From positions 1 through 25,035 of the forward strand of contig CAJUBQ010000066.1 of assembly GCA_910584595.1 (NCBI GenBank): 25,035 bases of DNA, in the 5' to 3' direction. The DNA is from an uncultured Eubacterium sp. (lineage in GTDB: Bacteria; Bacillota; Clostridia; Lachnospirales; Lachnospiraceae). Positions within the stretch are counted from its first letter, which is position 1, and every line of letters begins with the position of its first letter. Below the pieces are notes generated by a model. That model did not search any database. It was not told the origin of the DNA and was given only the letters and a program-made list of their open reading frames with translations. Both the position numbers and the translations under genes were made by a program. Positions 7,943-15,654 of this stretch are shown piece by piece.

Positions 7943-9307
7943 ATGATAAATATACGAGAAGTAGCAGAAACAAATAAGATGATCGAGCAGGAAAACCTGG
8001 ATGTGCGTACGATTACGCTTGGCATCAGCCTGTTGGACTGCATCGATTCGGATTTGGAAAAATTAAATGAAAAAATATACGATAAAATAACGGCAACAGC
8101 AAGAGATTTGGTAGCGGTAGGGCAAAAGATTGAGAACAGTTATTGTATACCGATCGTCAACAAACGGATTTCCGTTACGCCGATCGCTTTGATCGGCGCA
8201 GCGGCGTGTAAATCGCCGGACGATTTTGTGACCATAGCTCATACGCTTGACCGCGCGGCAAAAAAGACAGGCGTAAATTTTATCGGCGGATATTCGGCGC
8301 TTGTATCCAAAGGCATGACAACGGCAGACGAAAATCTGATTCGTTCGATACCAAAGGCATTGGCGGAAACAGACTTCGTATGCAGCTCAGTCAATGTAGG
8401 CTCCACAAAGACGGGCATAGATATGGATGCAGTTCGGCTAATGGGAGAAATTGTAAAGCAGACGGCGGAGTTTACAAAGGAAAAAGATTCGATTGGGTGC
8501 GCGAAACTAGTGATCTTTTGCAATGCACCGGATGATAATCCGTTTATGGCAGGCGCATTTCATGGCGTGACAGAAGCAGATGCCGTGATTCATGTCGGCG
8601 TCAGCGGCCCGGGTGTTGTAAAAACCGCACTGGAACAGGTGCGTGGAGAGAGTTTTGAGATACTTTGCGAGACCATTAAAAAGACAGCTTTTAAAATTAC
8701 ACGTGTCGGACAGCTTGTTGCACAAGAAGCTTCCAAACGTCTTGGCATTCCATTCGGCATTATCGATCTGTCCCTGGCGCCGACGCCTGCAGTCGGCGAC
8801 AGCGTAGCAGATATTTTACACGAAATCGGCGTGGAATATGCCGGAGCGCCAGGTACGACAGCGGCGTTAGCGCTATTAAATGACCAGGTGAAAAAGGGCG
8901 GTATTATGGCATCCTCTTATGTCGGCGGCTTAAGCGGCGCATTTATTCCGGTCAGCGAGGATCAGGGCATGATTGATGCGGTAGAAGCAAAAGCGCTGAC
9001 GTTGGAAAAGCTGGAGGCAATGACTTGCGTCTGCTCGGTAGGACTGGATATGATCGCCATCCCGGGAGATACAAACGCTTTTACGATAGCAGGCATCATT
9101 GCGGATGAAATGGCGATTGGTATGATTAATCAAAAGACTACGGCTGTACGTCTGATTCCTGTCATTGGAAAAGGGGTTGGTGAAAAGGCTGAATTTGGCG
9201 GGCTGCTTGGCTATGCACCGATTATGCCGGTCAATCCATATGACTGCAGTGCGTTTATCAGACGCGCAGGAAGAATCCCTGCGCCGGTTCACAGTTTTAA
9301 AAATTAA
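7943..9307 (+). CDS. PFL family protein (UPF0210/DUF711)
   Basis: A 454-residue member of UPF0210, a family structurally related to pyruvate formate-lyase-like proteins but of unsettled function. It starts MINIREVAETNKMIEQENLD, followed by VRTITLGISLLDC, both characteristic of the family, and is rich in glycine-serine loops (GGLSGAFIPVSED, about 329-341). No glycyl-radical motif is seen. The frame is open further upstream to 7832, but this overlaps the ACT gene and lacks family similarity, so ATG 7943 is chosen; GGCGGA lies about six bases before it. The gene lies 40 bases behind the ACT gene, consistent with a functional pair. Confidence 0.9.
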   Translation: MINIREVAETNKMIEQENLDVRTITLGISLLDCIDSDLEKLNEKIYDKITATARDLVAVGQKIENSYCIPIVNKRISVTPIALIGAAACKSPDDFVTIAHTLDRAAKKTGVNFIGGYSALVSKGMTTADENLIRSIPKALAETDFVCSSVNVGSTKTGIDMDAVRLMGEIVKQTAEFTKEKDSIGCAKLVIFCNAPDDNPFMAGAFHGVTEADAVIHVGVSGPGVVKTALEQVRGESFEILCETIKKTAFKITRVGQLVAQEASKRLGIPFGIIDLSLAPTPAVGDSVADILHEIGVEYAGAPGTTAALALLNDQVKKGGIMASSYVGGLSGAFIPVSEDQGMIDAVEAKALTLEKLEAMTCVCSVGLDMIAIPGDTNAFTIAGIIADEMAIGMINQKTTAVRLIPVIGKGVGEKAEFGGLLGYAPIMPVNPYDCSAFIRRAGRIPAPVHSFKN

Positions 9308-9308
9308 T

Positions 9309-10532
9309 ATGAATAAGATGATTGTATTATGTAAACATGCGGTAGAGACGCTGACGTATTTTTCTATGCAGCTGGCGGATGCGTTTGCAGCATGGGGCTA
9401 TGAAATATTTTGGATGGATTTTGATATGCTTGGCTTAAGCGCGTGGAAGCTGCGGCAGGCTGTGCAGGAAAAAGAAGCTGTACTCCTTACGTTTAATTTT
9501 ATCGGTTTAAGCGCAGAGGAACAGCTGTGGGAATTTTCTGATACCGGAGAACCGATGCTCAGCCTTTGGGAACAGCTGGATATGCAATGCCTGAATATTA
9601 TGGTGGACCATCCGATTTATTATTATCAGGCATTACAGTATCCGGTTGCGAATTTGCGGACATTTTGTATCGACAGAGATCATGTATCGTATATGAAACG
9701 GTTTTATCCGACTGTATTTTGTGAATTTCTGCCGCTTGCCGGAAATGATCTTCCAAAAGAAGGCGCCTGCGAGACGACGGCGGCAGTACCAGATGAAGCA
9801 GCGTTTGAACAATGGATGCAGCGTCCGGATACGCTTGTATTGACAGCCAATTATGTACCTGTTACAAATATAGATACGCAGCTTGCGGCAATGGAACCGG
9901 AATACCGTGATTTTTATTATGAGATCATTCAAGCGTTCCTGAAACATCCAAAACAAAATCTGCTGTCGTGCATAGAAGCATATTTACGTCGCGAAATACC
10001 AAATCTAAGCGATTCACAGCTATGCGAAGCGATGAGTGCAATGCCTGCCGTCGATTTGTGGATTCGCACTTATTTTCGGGAAAAGACGGTGCGGATTCTG
10101 GCTGAAGGCGGGATTCAGATACATCTATATGGCAAAGACTGGGAGAAAATATCCTGTGCACGTCCTGAAAATCTGATGTTATCCGGCCGTATGGTAAGTT
10201 CTGCAGACTGCGTACAGGCAATGGCGCAGACAAAGATTGCTCTAAATACGATGCCGTGGTTTAAAGACGGAGCGCATGACCGTATTTTTACCGCCATGCT
10301 GCAGGGCGCGGCAGCGCTTACGGATGACAGCATTTATCTGCGGGAGCAGCTGCAGCATATGGATGCGGTAGTCTATTATGATTTGCAGCATTTAGAGCAA
10401 TTGCCGGATCTGGTAAGAAAGCTGCTTGACGATCCGGAGCAGTTATTTGAGTTATCCTGCCGCGGACAGGCGATTGCGCGGGATTCACACACATGGAAGC
10501 ACCGAGCGCAGCAATTAGCAAAATATTTATAA
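9309..10532 (+). CDS. Glycosyltransferase family protein (group 1, CgeB-like)
   Basis: A 407-residue cytoplasmic protein with no signal peptide. The C-terminal part (about 265-400) resembles glycosyltransferase group 1 domains of the Glyco_trans_1_2 type: a nucleotide-sugar-side segment HLYGKDWEKI, then the region SADCVQAMAQTKIALN and the loop HDRIFTAMLQGAAALTDD. The N-terminal half is a divergent Rossmann-like region (IVLCKHAVETLTYFSMQLADAF). Donor and acceptor are unknown. ATG 9309 follows the PFL stop codon by one base, and no Shine-Dalgarno sequence is visible, so translation is probably coupled to the upstream gene; ATG 9318 is an alternative start. There are no other cell-surface sugar genes directly beside it, so its place in this housekeeping operon is unexplained. 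Confidence 0.78.
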   Translation: MNKMIVLCKHAVETLTYFSMQLADAFAAWGYEIFWMDFDMLGLSAWKLRQAVQEKEAVLLTFNFIGLSAEEQLWEFSDTGEPMLSLWEQLDMQCLNIMVDHPIYYYQALQYPVANLRTFCIDRDHVSYMKRFYPTVFCEFLPLAGNDLPKEGACETTAAVPDEAAFEQWMQRPDTLVLTANYVPVTNIDTQLAAMEPEYRDFYYEIIQAFLKHPKQNLLSCIEAYLRREIPNLSDSQLCEAMSAMPAVDLWIRTYFREKTVRILAEGGIQIHLYGKDWEKISCARPENLMLSGRMVSSADCVQAMAQTKIALNTMPWFKDGAHDRIFTAMLQGAAALTDDSIYLREQLQHMDAVVYYDLQHLEQLPDLVRKLLDDPEQLFELSCRGQAIARDSHTWKHRAQQLAKYL

Positions 10533-10590
10533 AATATATATAAATTTACAATCATGCATTTTGATACGATGGAAAAAGGAGGATACTGCT

Positions 10591-11304
10591 ATGCAAACGG
10601 CATCTTTGGAACAGCTTTTAAAAACAAACTCTTATCCGGGCAGAGGGATCGTTATTGGCCTGTCTGCGGATAAAAAATATGCGGTAACTGCATATTTTAT
10701 TATGGGACGAAGCGTAAACAGCCGCAACCGCATTTTTATTACGGATGGGGAAGGGATTCGCACACAGGCGTTTGATCCTGCAAAGCTGAGTGACCCAAGT
10801 CTGGTTATTTATGCACCGGTGCGTGTGCTTGGAAATAAGACAATTGTTACAAATGGAGATCAGACAGATACGATTTATGAGCTGATGGATAAACAGCAGA
10901 CGTTTGAGCAGGCATTGCGCACAAGGACGTTTGAACCGGACGCCCCGAATTATACACCGCGTATTTCCGGTATTTTGCATATTGAAAACGGGGGATACAA
11001 TTATGCAATGTCTATTTTAAAGAGCAATGAGGGAGATCCGGATTCCTGCTGCCGCCATACATTTACTTATGAACACCCGCTGGCAGGTGAAGGCCGGTTT
11101 ATCCATACGTATCAGGGAGACGGCAGCCCGCTGCCAGGCTTTGAGGGCGAGCCGGTTCGTGTTGGCATTTCAGGAACGATTGATACGTTTACGGATACAG
11201 TATGGACAAGCTTAAACGAAGAGAATAAAGTGTCGCTGTTTGTTCGCTTTATTGAAATTGAAACCGGAAAATATGAGACAAGGATTGTGAATAAAAATAA
11301 CTGA
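10591..11304 (+). CDS. IMP cyclohydrolase, archaeal PurO type
   Basis: A 237-residue protein resembling PurO (IMP_cyclohyd family), which closes the ring of FAICAR to give IMP in the last step of de novo purine synthesis. Family marks are YPGRG (15-19), the SRNRIF segment, TNGDQTDTI (87-95) and PNYTPRISG (119-127). This fold is unrelated to the usual bacterial PurH cyclohydrolase domain. AAAAGGAGG sits eight bases before ATG 10591; a TTG at 10561 gives a longer frame but no better site. The stop is one base before tgt, so the two are probably coupled. Activity is inferred from family similarity; no purP or purH is in view. Confidence 0.82.
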   Translation: MQTASLEQLLKTNSYPGRGIVIGLSADKKYAVTAYFIMGRSVNSRNRIFITDGEGIRTQAFDPAKLSDPSLVIYAPVRVLGNKTIVTNGDQTDTIYELMDKQQTFEQALRTRTFEPDAPNYTPRISGILHIENGGYNYAMSILKSNEGDPDSCCRHTFTYEHPLAGEGRFIHTYQGDGSPLPGFEGEPVRVGISGTIDTFTDTVWTSLNEENKVSLFVRFIEIETGKYETRIVNKNN

Positions 11305-11305
11305 T

Positions 11306-12436
11306 ATGTATGAATTAATCAAACAGGAAGGCCGGGCCAAACGTGGTATTTTCCATACGGTACATGGAGATATCCAGACTCCGGTCTTTATGAATGTAGG
11401 AACTTGCGGTGCGATCAAAGGCGCCGTATCAACCGACGATTTGCAGGGGATTAAGACACAGGTGGAATTGTCCAATACGTACCATTTGCATGTCCGTCCC
11501 GGTGATCTTTTGATTAAACAGCTGGGCGGTCTGCATAAGTTTATCTCCTGGGATAAACCGATACTGACCGACTCCGGCGGGTTTCAGGTGTTTTCTTTGG
11601 CCAGCCTGCGTAAAATCAAAGAAGAGGGAGTATATTTTCATTCTCATGTAGATGGGCGCAGGATCTTTATGGGGCCGGAACAAAGTATGCAGATTCAGTC
11701 TAATCTGGCATCTACGATTGCAATGGCATTTGATGAATGTCCGTCCAGTCGTGCCGACCGTACGTACGTACAACATTCGGTAGACCGTACGACCCGCTGG
11801 CTGAAACGGTGCAAAGATGAAATGCAGCGATTGAACAGTCTGGACGATACGATTAATAAACGCCAGCTTTTGTTTGCGATTAACCAGGGAGCGGTATTTG
11901 AAGATATCCGGACAGAACATGCCAGACGCATTGCAGAGATGGAACTGGACGGTTATGCGCTGGGCGGGCTTGCCGTAGGCGAGACACATGAGGAAATGTA
12001 TCATATTTTAGATGTAACCGTACCGTATCTGCCGGTAAATAAACCGACGTATTTAATGGGCGTAGGCACGCCGGAAAACATTTTAGAAGGCGTAGAGCGG
12101 GGCGTAGACTTTTTTGACTGTGTTTATCCAACGAGAAACGGGAGACACGGACATGTCTATACCAATCATGGCAAGCTGAATCTGTTTAATAAACAGTATG
12201 AGAAAGATATGCATCCCATTGAGGACGGCTGCCAATGTCCGGCATGCCGCACATACAGCCGCGCATATATCCGTCATTTGCTAAAAGCAAAAGAGATGCT
12301 TGGAATGCGCTTATGCGTATTGCATAACCTGTATTTTTATAATACGATGATGGAAGAAATTCGCAGCGCACTGGACGAAGGAAACTTTGCAGCGTATAAG
12401 AAAAACAAGCTGGAAAGATTTCGCAGTACGGTGTAA
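11306..12436 (+). CDS. tgt: Queuine tRNA-ribosyltransferase (tRNA-guanine transglycosylase)
   Basis: A 376-residue TIM-barrel enzyme that exchanges guanine-34 for preQ1 in tRNAs with GUN anticodons. Both active-site aspartates are visible: Asp89 in TDSGGFQVFSL (general acid/base) and Asp271 in FDCVYPTR (nucleophile). The zinc site is complete, with Cys309, Cys311, Cys314 and His340. GLAVGE and the RNGRHG tRNA/base-contact loop are also present. It overlaps the end of the IMP cyclohydrolase operon closely, starting one base after that stop. In many Clostridia the next gene is yajC; here about 4 kb of accessory genes intervene. Confidence 0.97.
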   Translation: MYELIKQEGRAKRGIFHTVHGDIQTPVFMNVGTCGAIKGAVSTDDLQGIKTQVELSNTYHLHVRPGDLLIKQLGGLHKFISWDKPILTDSGGFQVFSLASLRKIKEEGVYFHSHVDGRRIFMGPEQSMQIQSNLASTIAMAFDECPSSRADRTYVQHSVDRTTRWLKRCKDEMQRLNSLDDTINKRQLLFAINQGAVFEDIRTEHARRIAEMELDGYALGGLAVGETHEEMYHILDVTVPYLPVNKPTYLMGVGTPENILEGVERGVDFFDCVYPTRNGRHGHVYTNHGKLNLFNKQYEKDMHPIEDGCQCPACRTYSRAYIRHLLKAKEMLGMRLCVLHNLYFYNTMMEEIRSALDEGNFAAYKKNKLERFRSTV

Positions 12437-12453
12437 CTGGCGGGGAGATGACG

Positions 12454-13650
12454 ATGAAAAAGAGAATCATACTATTTTATGAGTATTTTTACTATAATTT
12501 TGTCAGGAATAGCATTGCTTTAGATGTTGAGATTTTAAAAGAATATAGTATTCGGAGCATAGAAGATATAGAAACATTGGATCTGAATTCTATTGCGGAG
12601 CGAGACGGAGAGGTATATATTGGATTTGCGGTGTATACTCGTGAGATGAAAGCAAAATTGCTGGAGATCATTTTATCGTGCGGCATAAACAAAAACTATG
12701 TTCTGGATATTTATAAAGCTTATATGGCAGGGTATTCCAAAAACCGGTTTCAGCGTGTTATGAATTGCAAATTGAATCAAAAACTGGATGGCCTCATATT
12801 GGGGATATCTCATGGGATGGTTGGAATTGTCGAAGACAAGATGCCTGGAAATGTCTGCAATTTATGTTACAGTTCTCAGGATATTTATTTTAATTATCTG
12901 ACTCTGAAAAAGTGTTACGAGCAATATTATTATGAAATCAAAGATTTAAAATATGTAGTCATAGATATGTTTGATTATTTTTACTTTAATTTTGATACGA
13001 TATTATCCGGAGCATTTGACCGGTTCGTTGAGATAAGCGGTTTTTTATGTGAAGAACGTACGCCATGGAACAAAGAGCAAAGTGTACAGCAGATAAATGA
13101 AGTATTATCGGGAGGTATATGGCAGGAAGGAAAGACAGCATGGGAACAAAAGCTATTTTCTGAATTCTTTCCATTTGCAAGGGAACGGGATTGCGGTGTA
13201 TATAAAGATATCACGTTATACGATGAGAAGCTGGAAGATAACGCTATATTAAAATACAAAAACAATCCGATTATTCACGCGGTTCAAATGAAAATTTTCC
13301 ATCATACGATTCAGTTTCAAGTAGATAACATGGTAAAGCTGTTTTTGCTGCTGAAAAAAATACAGCCGCAGATTCGGATTTTTCTGGTTCTTCTTCCAAA
13401 ATATAAAGTAGTTGAAGATTTCGAAAAGTCATTAAACCGGACATGGAAAACATTCTTTATGAATATTATTGGTGAATTAAAAAAGGATTTTTCGTTTGAA
13501 CTGCTGGATTTTAAAGATTATGAAGAGATATCAGCGCACAAAGAGAATTACAGGGATCTGACACATCTTGGACTTGATGGAGCTGCAAAATTTACGGAAC
13601 ATTTATCAGATCTGCTGATTCATCAGTATGGATTGGATGCATTATTTTGA
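12454..13650 (+). CDS. Putative SGNH-like hydrolase or acetyltransferase-like protein
   Basis: A 398-residue protein I cannot name with confidence. Two motifs suggest an SGNH/GDSL-type fold related to DltD or AlgX-like proteins: LGISHG (116-121, Ser119 as possible nucleophile) and, near the C-terminus, DLTHLGLDGA (368-377), which has the Asp-x-x-His arrangement of the catalytic block. The middle is rich in Tyr, Phe and Lys. No signal peptide or clear membrane segment is seen, so it may be cytoplasmic. ATG 12454 is chosen because GGGGAG is six bases upstream; ATG 12448 is too close to that site. It starts 17 bases after tgt but differs in base composition (AT-rich), suggesting a later arrival. 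A role in polysaccharide modification is only a guess. Confidence 0.55.
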   Translation: MKKRIILFYEYFYYNFVRNSIALDVEILKEYSIRSIEDIETLDLNSIAERDGEVYIGFAVYTREMKAKLLEIILSCGINKNYVLDIYKAYMAGYSKNRFQRVMNCKLNQKLDGLILGISHGMVGIVEDKMPGNVCNLCYSSQDIYFNYLTLKKCYEQYYYEIKDLKYVVIDMFDYFYFNFDTILSGAFDRFVEISGFLCEERTPWNKEQSVQQINEVLSGGIWQEGKTAWEQKLFSEFFPFARERDCGVYKDITLYDEKLEDNAILKYKNNPIIHAVQMKIFHHTIQFQVDNMVKLFLLLKKIQPQIRIFLVLLPKYKVVEDFEKSLNRTWKTFFMNIIGELKKDFSFELLDFKDYEEISAHKENYRDLTHLGLDGAAKFTEHLSDLLIHQYGLDALF

Positions 13651-13683
13651 ATGTTAAGGTATTTTCCTACAGATCCTAATGTA

Positions 13684-13729
13684 TTTCAATGTAAAAGTTC
13701 AATGGGTTATCTGAACTTTTACATTGAAA
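13684..13729. repeat. Perfect 18-bp inverted repeat
   Basis: TTTCAATGTAAAAGTTCA (13684-13701) pairs perfectly with 13712-13729 around the 10-base loop ATGGGTTATC. No T-run follows on either strand, so it is not an ordinary intrinsic terminator, although it could still stop or protect transcripts. It lies between the SGNH-like gene and the MNT gene, 31 bases before the MNT start. An operator for the MNT/HEPN pair, a small mobile-element relic or a transcript-end hairpin are all possible. Confidence 0.8.
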
Positions 13730-13760
13730 GTGGATGTTAGTAGGGAAAGGAGCATTGGGT

Positions 13761-14093
13761 ATGGTATTGGACGATTATTTGGAATTAGAATTAATTCGAG
13801 GTTTACGGAACATTTTTGAGGATAATATCCAGAAAATTATTTTATATGGTTCAGCAGCCAGAAAAGAAAATACAGCAGAGAGTGATATTGATATTGCAAT
13901 TATTCTCAAACATAGAATCGATCCTGAAAAAAGAGAAGAATTTTTGGTATGGTCTGCAGAATTGGATATGAAATATGAGACTGTAATTTCTATCATTGAT
14001 ATTGAAGAAGATAAAATAATGCAATGGGGAGAAGTGTTGCCATTTTATAGGAATCTTCAAAACGAAGGAATTGTTTTATGGAAAATAGCGTAA
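13761..14093 (+). CDS. MNT-type nucleotidyltransferase, predicted antitoxin
   Basis: A 110-residue minimal nucleotidyltransferase. The polymerase-beta-like signature is present: LYGSAARKE with Gly30-Ser31, then SDIDIAI with Asp42 and Asp44 as metal ligands. Together with the next gene it forms an MNT/HEPN pair, a class of toxin-antitoxin systems in which, for studied examples (HepT/MntA), the nucleotidyltransferase neutralises the HEPN RNase by AMPylating it. ATG 13761 is preferred, with AAAGGAG eight bases upstream; ATG 13734 would have no site. The gene overlaps the HEPN gene by 16 bases, and both are more AT-rich than the surrounding housekeeping genes. Confidence 0.88.
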   Translation: MVLDDYLELELIRGLRNIFEDNIQKIILYGSAARKENTAESDIDIAIILKHRIDPEKREEFLVWSAELDMKYETVISIIDIEEDKIMQWGEVLPFYRNLQNEGIVLWKIA

Positions 14094-14482
14094 AAGAATT
14101 ATCGAAATACAGGTTTGAACGTGCAAAAGAAATGTTAGATGCATCAAAGGAAAATCTTGAAATTGGCCAGTATAGAACTTCATTAAATCGTTCTTATTAT
14201 GCTTTGTTTCATGCAATGAGAGCTGTTAATGTACTAAAAGGATATGATTCTTCAAAACATTCCGGAGTGATTGCATACTTCAATAAGAATTTTTTGAAAG
14301 AAAAATTATTGGATCGGAGTTTGTATATAATAATCAAAGATACATCTTATTTGAGAGAAAAATCGGATTATGATGATTTCTTTGTAGCAAGTTTTCAAGA
14401 AGCACAGAAACAATTACAGAATGCAAATACATTTATTGATTCTGTGTCAGCTTTTTTAGAAAAGAATCAGCTGTCATTTTGA
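14078..14482 (+). CDS. HEPN domain protein, predicted RNase toxin
   Basis: A 134-residue all-helical HEPN protein. The motif NRSYYALFHAMRA (37-49) gives Arg38 and His45, a spacing of R-x6-H, rather than the R-x4-H-x-Y of the biochemically studied HepT toxins. The RSYYALFHA style is that of the PF05168-like HEPN proteins that pair with MNT partners. It could be an RNase toxin whose partner is the overlapping MNT gene, or an MNT accessory protein without RNase activity. The start lies 16 bases inside the MNT gene with a weak ribosome site, so translation is probably coupled. Confidence 0.85.
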   Translation: MENSVKELSKYRFERAKEMLDASKENLEIGQYRTSLNRSYYALFHAMRAVNVLKGYDSSKHSGVIAYFNKNFLKEKLLDRSLYIIIKDTSYLREKSDYDDFFVASFQEAQKQLQNANTFIDSVSAFLEKNQLSF

Positions 14483-14490
14483 GGTAAAAA

Positions 14491-14982
14491 ATGGACGATA
14501 AATTGAGAAATATCATTCAGTTTTTTTTGAAAAAATTTTTCCCTTCAGCGTCAGATGAGGTGACCGAGCATTTGCTGCAGTTTATGAAATTTGGACTGAT
14601 TGGAGTCAGCAATACGGTTGTCAGCTACTTGCTGAACGTGGCTGTGCTCATGGCTCTGGCTCCGATGAAAGTGTCATGGGATTTTATTGCAGGAAATATT
14701 GTGGCATTTGTTTTGAGTGTGCTGTGGTCTTTTTACTGGAACAGCCGATTTGTATTTACTGTCAAGGATGGAAAAAAGCGGTCTGTTTGGAGGACGTTGT
14801 TCCGAACCTATATAGCTTATGGATTTACAGGAATCATTTTAAACAATGTGCTTTCCTGGCTTTGGATTCAAATATTTGGCATCTCAAAGTATTTAGCGCC
14901 GGTGCCAAATCTGATTATTAGTGTGCCGATTAATTTTTTGATGAATAAATTGTGGGCGTTTCAGGATGTGGATCAAAAATAG
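14491..14982 (+). CDS. GtrA family membrane protein
   Basis: A 163-residue integral membrane protein with four predicted membrane segments (about 31-56, 61-88, 101-126, 133-157). The pattern FMKFGLIGVSNTVVSYLLN near the first segment, the WNSRFVF turn and the NKLWAF end are typical of GtrA proteins. These are linked to lipid-linked sugar transfer or flipping in surface polysaccharide and teichoic acid decoration. TGAGGT lies upstream of the ATG, nine bases after the HEPN stop. It has no glycosyltransferase beside it; the SGNH-like gene three genes upstream is the only other possible surface-polymer gene in the segment. Confidence 0.88.
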   Translation: MDDKLRNIIQFFLKKFFPSASDEVTEHLLQFMKFGLIGVSNTVVSYLLNVAVLMALAPMKVSWDFIAGNIVAFVLSVLWSFYWNSRFVFTVKDGKKRSVWRTLFRTYIAYGFTGIILNNVLSWLWIQIFGISKYLAPVPNLIISVPINFLMNKLWAFQDVDQK

Positions 14983-14994
14983 AGGTGTTTTGCG

Positions 14995-15034
14995 CCTGCT
15001 GCCCGATAGCTGGTACAGGGCGTATGGCAGCAGG
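14995..15034. repeat. 9-bp inverted repeat between converging gtrA and hicB relic
   Basis: CCTGCTGCC (14995-15003) pairs with GGCAGCAGG (15026-15034), with an alternative inner stem GCCC/GGGC (15001-15004 with 15018-15021). It sits between two converging reading frames, where a bidirectional terminator is expected, but neither strand has a good T-run. Terminator function is therefore uncertain. Confidence 0.4.
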
Positions 15035-15042
15035 GCAAGGGC

Positions 15043-15456
15043 TTATCGTCTTCCAGATACAGGTATTTGTAAATAATCAATCAGAGCAGTTTCCAAAAGC
15101 CGGGAATAGTTAACTTTTTGTTCTTCGGCAATTCTTTTCAGCCATGCTGGAAGAGTGATGTTTGTCTTGATGCGTTCGTTATCTTTTTTCATGCGGAATA
15201 AATCAGGGTGGATTGTAATAGGCATTACAACATTTCCTTCTGTATCTTCTTTAGACAGATTCACGGATGGAGTGGGAATTTTCTCATTATCACATTCCAT
15301 ACTGTAAACATGAAGGCTTACGGCTTCTGCTGCCATGTGTGCAGCTTCTTCCAGATTATCCCCTACACTGATACATCCGGGTAAATCAGGAAAGTAGATA
15401 CTATATGAGCCATCGGTTAATGGTTCAAGTACTGCAAGATAAGTTAAATTCTGCTT
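15043..15456 (-). pseudogene. hicB-like antitoxin, start codon apparently lost
   Basis: The minus-strand frame reads as a HicB antitoxin: NLTYLAVLEPLTDGSYSIYF, then PDLPGCISVGDNLEEAAHMA, and a C-terminal ribbon-helix-helix (about IKTNITLPAWLKRIAEEQK). However, the frame is closed by TAA just upstream (15460-15462) and has no ATG, GTG or TTG before the internal ATG at 15336. A ribosome site AAAGGGAG remains at the expected place, and the sequence TTTAAGCAG is exactly what would result from losing three bases from TTT-ATG-AAG-CAG. The internal ATG would give a 97-residue protein lacking most of the N-terminal HicB fold but keeping the DNA-binding end. The partner hicA upstream is also broken. 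Confidence 0.75.
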
Positions 15457-15496
15457 AAATTACGCTCCCTTTCTATGCGAACTACAAGTGATAGGA

Positions 15497-15602
15497 CTAT
15501 TTAAGACCTGACTGTTTGTATATGCTGTTTAGAGTTCCCGGTTTCAAGTCTCCGTTGTGATTTGGGACTGTGACTTACCTTTAGTATTTCCCGAACTGTC
15601 AT
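15497..15602 (-). pseudogene. hicA toxin remnant with internal deletion and frameshift
   Basis: From ATG at 15602 (minus strand, with AAAAAGGA upstream) the frame reads MTVREILK, a normal HicA start. A shifted frame then reads VTVPNHNGDLKPGTLNSIYK, followed by QSGLK and a TAG stop, which is the classic HicA C-terminus. About 30 residues between them are missing, including the part that carries the catalytic histidine (GSHHQ-type motif), and the frame is broken at about 15567-15575. The remaining open frame would give only a 33-residue peptide. HicA is normally an mRNA interferase of about 60 residues; this copy cannot be active. Confidence 0.82.
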
Positions 15603-15625
15603 ATTGCGTCCTTTTTATATTATGT

Positions 15626-15654
15626 GTTATACGCCTTTTTTGTGCGTATGTCAA
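15626..15654 (-). promoter_or_regulatory. Promoter and possible operator of the hicAB relic
   Basis: On the minus strand TTGACA (15654-15649) and TATAAC (15631-15626) are 17 bases apart. An inverted repeat, ATACGC (15629-15634) with GCGTAT (15644-15649), spans the spacer and touches both boxes, which is a plausible HicB operator. The promoter looks intact although the genes it served are broken. Confidence 0.6.

Noticed and set aside
13684..13729. Considered as an IS or MITE with target duplication
   Set aside because: No transposase, no convincing flanking direct repeat and only weak similarity outside the 18-bp arms; kept only as an inverted repeat.
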